From RGIG464 sp045643185 (GTDB lineage Bacteria > Myxococcota_A > Bradymonadia > UBA4248), in assembly GCA_045643185.1 (NCBI GenBank), contig JAZUKH010000032.1:1-5540 (forward strand): 5,540 nucleotides of DNA. The letters run 5' to 3'. Each line of letters begins with the position of its first letter. Position 1 is the first letter of the stretch. Both the position numbers and the translations under genes were made by a program. The notes beneath the pieces are model-generated. The model ran no database searches. It saw only the letters and a program-made list of their open reading frames with translations, and had not been told where the DNA came from. Positions 3,692-5,540 of the stretch are shown here, piece after piece.

Positions 3692-5540
3692 TTATTTCGC
3701 GCCAGCTTTTTTCAAAATATCCACGATATCACTGTCATTTGCGTGGTAATCGAGGACGGATTTGCCTGATTTATCTTTGGCATGGACGTTTGCGCCGGCT
3801 TTGATCAGTTTTTCGACGCCATCGACATCGTCAATGAGCATAAGCGGCGTCATGCCTTTATTATCGGTCGCGTTTACGTTTGCACCATGTTCGAGGAGAA
3901 AATCTATATCAGTCGTTCCATCGAAATCTTCGTCATTCGTGTGATAGTAGAAAAGCAACGTCCGTCCGTCGTTGTCTTTTGCGTTGATGTCCGCCCCGGC
4001 CTTAAGGAGCGCCTCAGCAACTGGTGTACTGACGCATTCTTCAACGCCGAGATCCCAGGCTCTATTATAGGAAAATCGATCAAAAAGCGCGGTTTTGCCG
4101 GTTTTGTCGCGATGATTCAGATCAGCGCCTGCTTTGGCCAATAAATCGAAGTTTTGGACGATGTCGTTGTGGCCGTAAAACCAGGCTGTTTTGCCATCCT
4201 TGTTTTCGGCGTTTACGTCGCACCCGGCTTTGATCAGTGCATTGGTGGTATCATCCGTGATAGCATAGAACAGCAACGTGTTTCCGTCGTCATCACGCTG
4301 TTTTACGTCGAGACCTTCATGGAGAAGTTCGCGAATGAGCTTGTCATGCTCGTTCAGGCGCGCAACTAAATTTTCAAGTAGGGAGGTTTCCTCGACTCGG
4401 TTTTTATACTCAGCTTCGTAATCATCGTAATATCGGTTAAGCGCATTCAGATACTGTTTGGAATCAAAATTGAGCTTGGCCCCCATGTCTTTTAGGCTGT
4501 TATAGTCTGGACGACAGTAATACTCGTAGATTTCTTTGGATAAAATCGTATTACCCTGTTTATCTTTGGCATTAATGTTAGCTCCAGCTTTGACGAGCAA
4601 TTGTATATTGTCCACATCCAGCAGGACTGCATCATAAGAGTCATAATACATGCCGCTGTTTGTGCACTCTCCAGTGCTGAACTGACGAAAGATTGGCGTT
4701 TCGCCGTCTGCATTTTGGGCATTGACGTCGAGTCCGGCTTCAATGAGGTACTGCAGTGAATCTGAATCTGAATCCCGGGCGATGTGCAGCAGCGAGTTTT
4801 GCTTGTTATCTTTGACTTTTAGGTCGGCGCCAAGGGAGGCTAAAGTCGCGAGCATTGGTTTGTTGTCGGCATAAAACGCCGGTGTTTTGCCGTTTGCATC
4901 TTTGATGTTGATATCTGCACCGCTATTTATCAGTAATTTTACGATTTCCTCGTTATTGACGACGTAAAAAATAGCGGGTTGGCCGCCTTCTATCGGTAAG
5001 TTAGCATTGACGTTTGCACCGTCGGCCAGCGCCTGTTTGAGTTTGGCAATGTCTGGGTTTTCTCGCACTTGTAATGTCGATAGATCAATAAGGCTGAACG
5101 TAAGCTGTTTATCTGCATCGGAAATGTTATCCATTTGTGCTGAATTATGTTGAATTTTTATGATCTGCTCGAGGTATTGGGCGATCTCTTCGTCAGTCTC
5201 TGTATCGGCATGAAAAAAAATACACTCCTCTTGAACGCACTCCAAATAGGTTAAATATTTTATATTTTTCTCATATAATTTGTAATCTATCTTGAAAAAC
5301 TCATTGAGTGAATCTTTAGATTCTGCAAGTTTGCTTAGTGCCTCCATGTCGCATTTGATTTGGACATCGGATTTACAATTTTCGATGTCGTCGCTTGCAA
5401 AACAGGGTGAACAAGCTAAGAGCAATTTTGCAATTTGAGATTGTCCTGCTGAGTCTGCCCCCGGTTCTTGGGCATTGGCTGCGTTTTCACTCTGTTGTTG
5501 GGCATCTGTTGTTGGCTGGTTGATCGGCCTATTCTGGCAA
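3692..5540 (-). CDS. Ankyrin-repeat protein, probable lipoprotein, 5' end outside window
   Basis: The frame ends at TAA 3694-3692 and is open without a stop to the window edge, giving 615 visible residues (numbered here from Cys1, codon 5539-5537). A TTG at 5425 (residue 39) could be called as a start, but it has no well-placed RBS and the frame upstream is coding-like. Cys1 is followed by a Gln/Asn/Ala/Pro/Ser-rich linker (2-38), typical of the region after a lipoprotein cysteine; the preceding codon ends in T, compatible with Ala, Gly or Ser. I infer that a signal peptide lies just outside the window and that the mature protein is membrane-anchored. Residues 43-106 contain six cysteines including CSPC. 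About 13 ankyrin-like repeats follow in two blocks (about 161-357 and 385-615), with GADINAKD-type turns, separated by a charged helical segment. Ankyrin repeats bind other proteins; no partner or enzymatic domain is visible. Its composition is less GC-rich than glyQS. Confidence 0.88.
   Translation of the reverse strand, partial: CQNRPINQPTTDAQQQSENAANAQEPGADSAGQSQIAKLLLACSPCFASDDIENCKSDVQIKCDMEALSKLAESKDSLNEFFKIDYKLYEKNIKYLTYLECVQEECIFFHADTETDEEIAQYLEQIIKIQHNSAQMDNISDADKQLTFSLIDLSTLQVRENPDIAKLKQALADGANVNANLPIEGGQPAIFYVVNNEEIVKLLINSGADINIKDANGKTPAFYADNKPMLATLASLGADLKVKDNKQNSLLHIARDSDSDSLQYLIEAGLDVNAQNADGETPIFRQFSTGECTNSGMYYDSYDAVLLDVDNIQLLVKAGANINAKDKQGNTILSKEIYEYYCRPDYNSLKDMGAKLNFDSKQYLNALNRYYDDYEAEYKNRVEETSLLENLVARLNEHDKLIRELLHEGLDVKQRDDDGNTLLFYAITDDTTNALIKAGCDVNAENKDGKTAWFYGHNDIVQNFDLLAKAGADLNHRDKTGKTALFDRFSYNRAWDLGVEECVSTPVAEALLKAGADINAKDNDGRTLLFYYHTNDEDFDGTTDIDFLLEHGANVNATDNKGMTPLMLIDDVDGVEKLIKAGANVHAKDKSGKSVLDYHANDSDIVDILKKAGAK

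Noticed and set aside
3762..4369. Plus-strand ORFs opposite the ankyrin gene
   Set aside because: They are complements of the recurring ankyrin turn codons (repeated VYVAPGFDQ-like stretches), not independent genes.
5525..5534. GGCCTATTC near the right edge as an eighth member of the hairpin family
   Set aside because: In minus-strand reading it encodes part of the linker of the ankyrin protein; the right arm is not visible and the following bases do not match the family.

Overview
The window holds an intact glyQ-glyS operon (+ strand) for the two-subunit (alpha2beta2) bacterial glycyl-tRNA synthetase, and a convergent, 5'-truncated gene (- strand) for a large ankyrin-repeat protein that is probably a lipoprotein. 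The split alpha and beta genes and a likely lipid-anchored ankyrin protein suggest a Gram-negative-type bacterium with GC-rich housekeeping genes. Both GlyRS chains match the family over their full length but differ from textbook proteobacterial sequences at several otherwise conserved motif residues. I cannot place the organism more precisely.

Layout. 1-171: tandem array of a 71-bp unit (about 2.4 copies), each unit made of a 28-bp hairpin (A) and a 22-bp palindrome (B), in the order A-B-A-B-A. 172-318: glyQ leader, containing a possible 21-codon upstream ORF (250-315) with a good Shine-Dalgarno site; its end overlaps the glyQ translation-start region. 319-1203: glyQ. 1206-3314: glyS, two bases after the glyQ stop. 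3315-3503: AT-rich spacer, then an 85-bp unit repeated twice, each copy holding one hairpin and one intrinsic terminator. 3504-3691: convergent intergenic region with no gene, but with two plus-strand-readable hairpins and a probable terminator for the minus-strand gene. 3692 to beyond 5540: ankyrin-repeat gene, read leftward, with its true start outside the window.

The main unexpected signal is that the arrays on both sides of glyQS belong to one hairpin family. All seven hairpins share a core TATTC(G)...GAATA with a single unpaired C just 3' of the right arm, while the outer stems differ (GGCC/GGCC, GCGGC/GCCGC, AAACGGGC/GCCCGTTT) yet stay self-complementary. The three upstream copies lie in the opposite orientation to the four downstream copies, so the operon is bracketed by outward-facing copies. 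This looks like a dispersed palindromic repeat family that has been used as a terminator at least downstream of glyS. No transposase, CRISPR array, tRNA or rRNA was seen.
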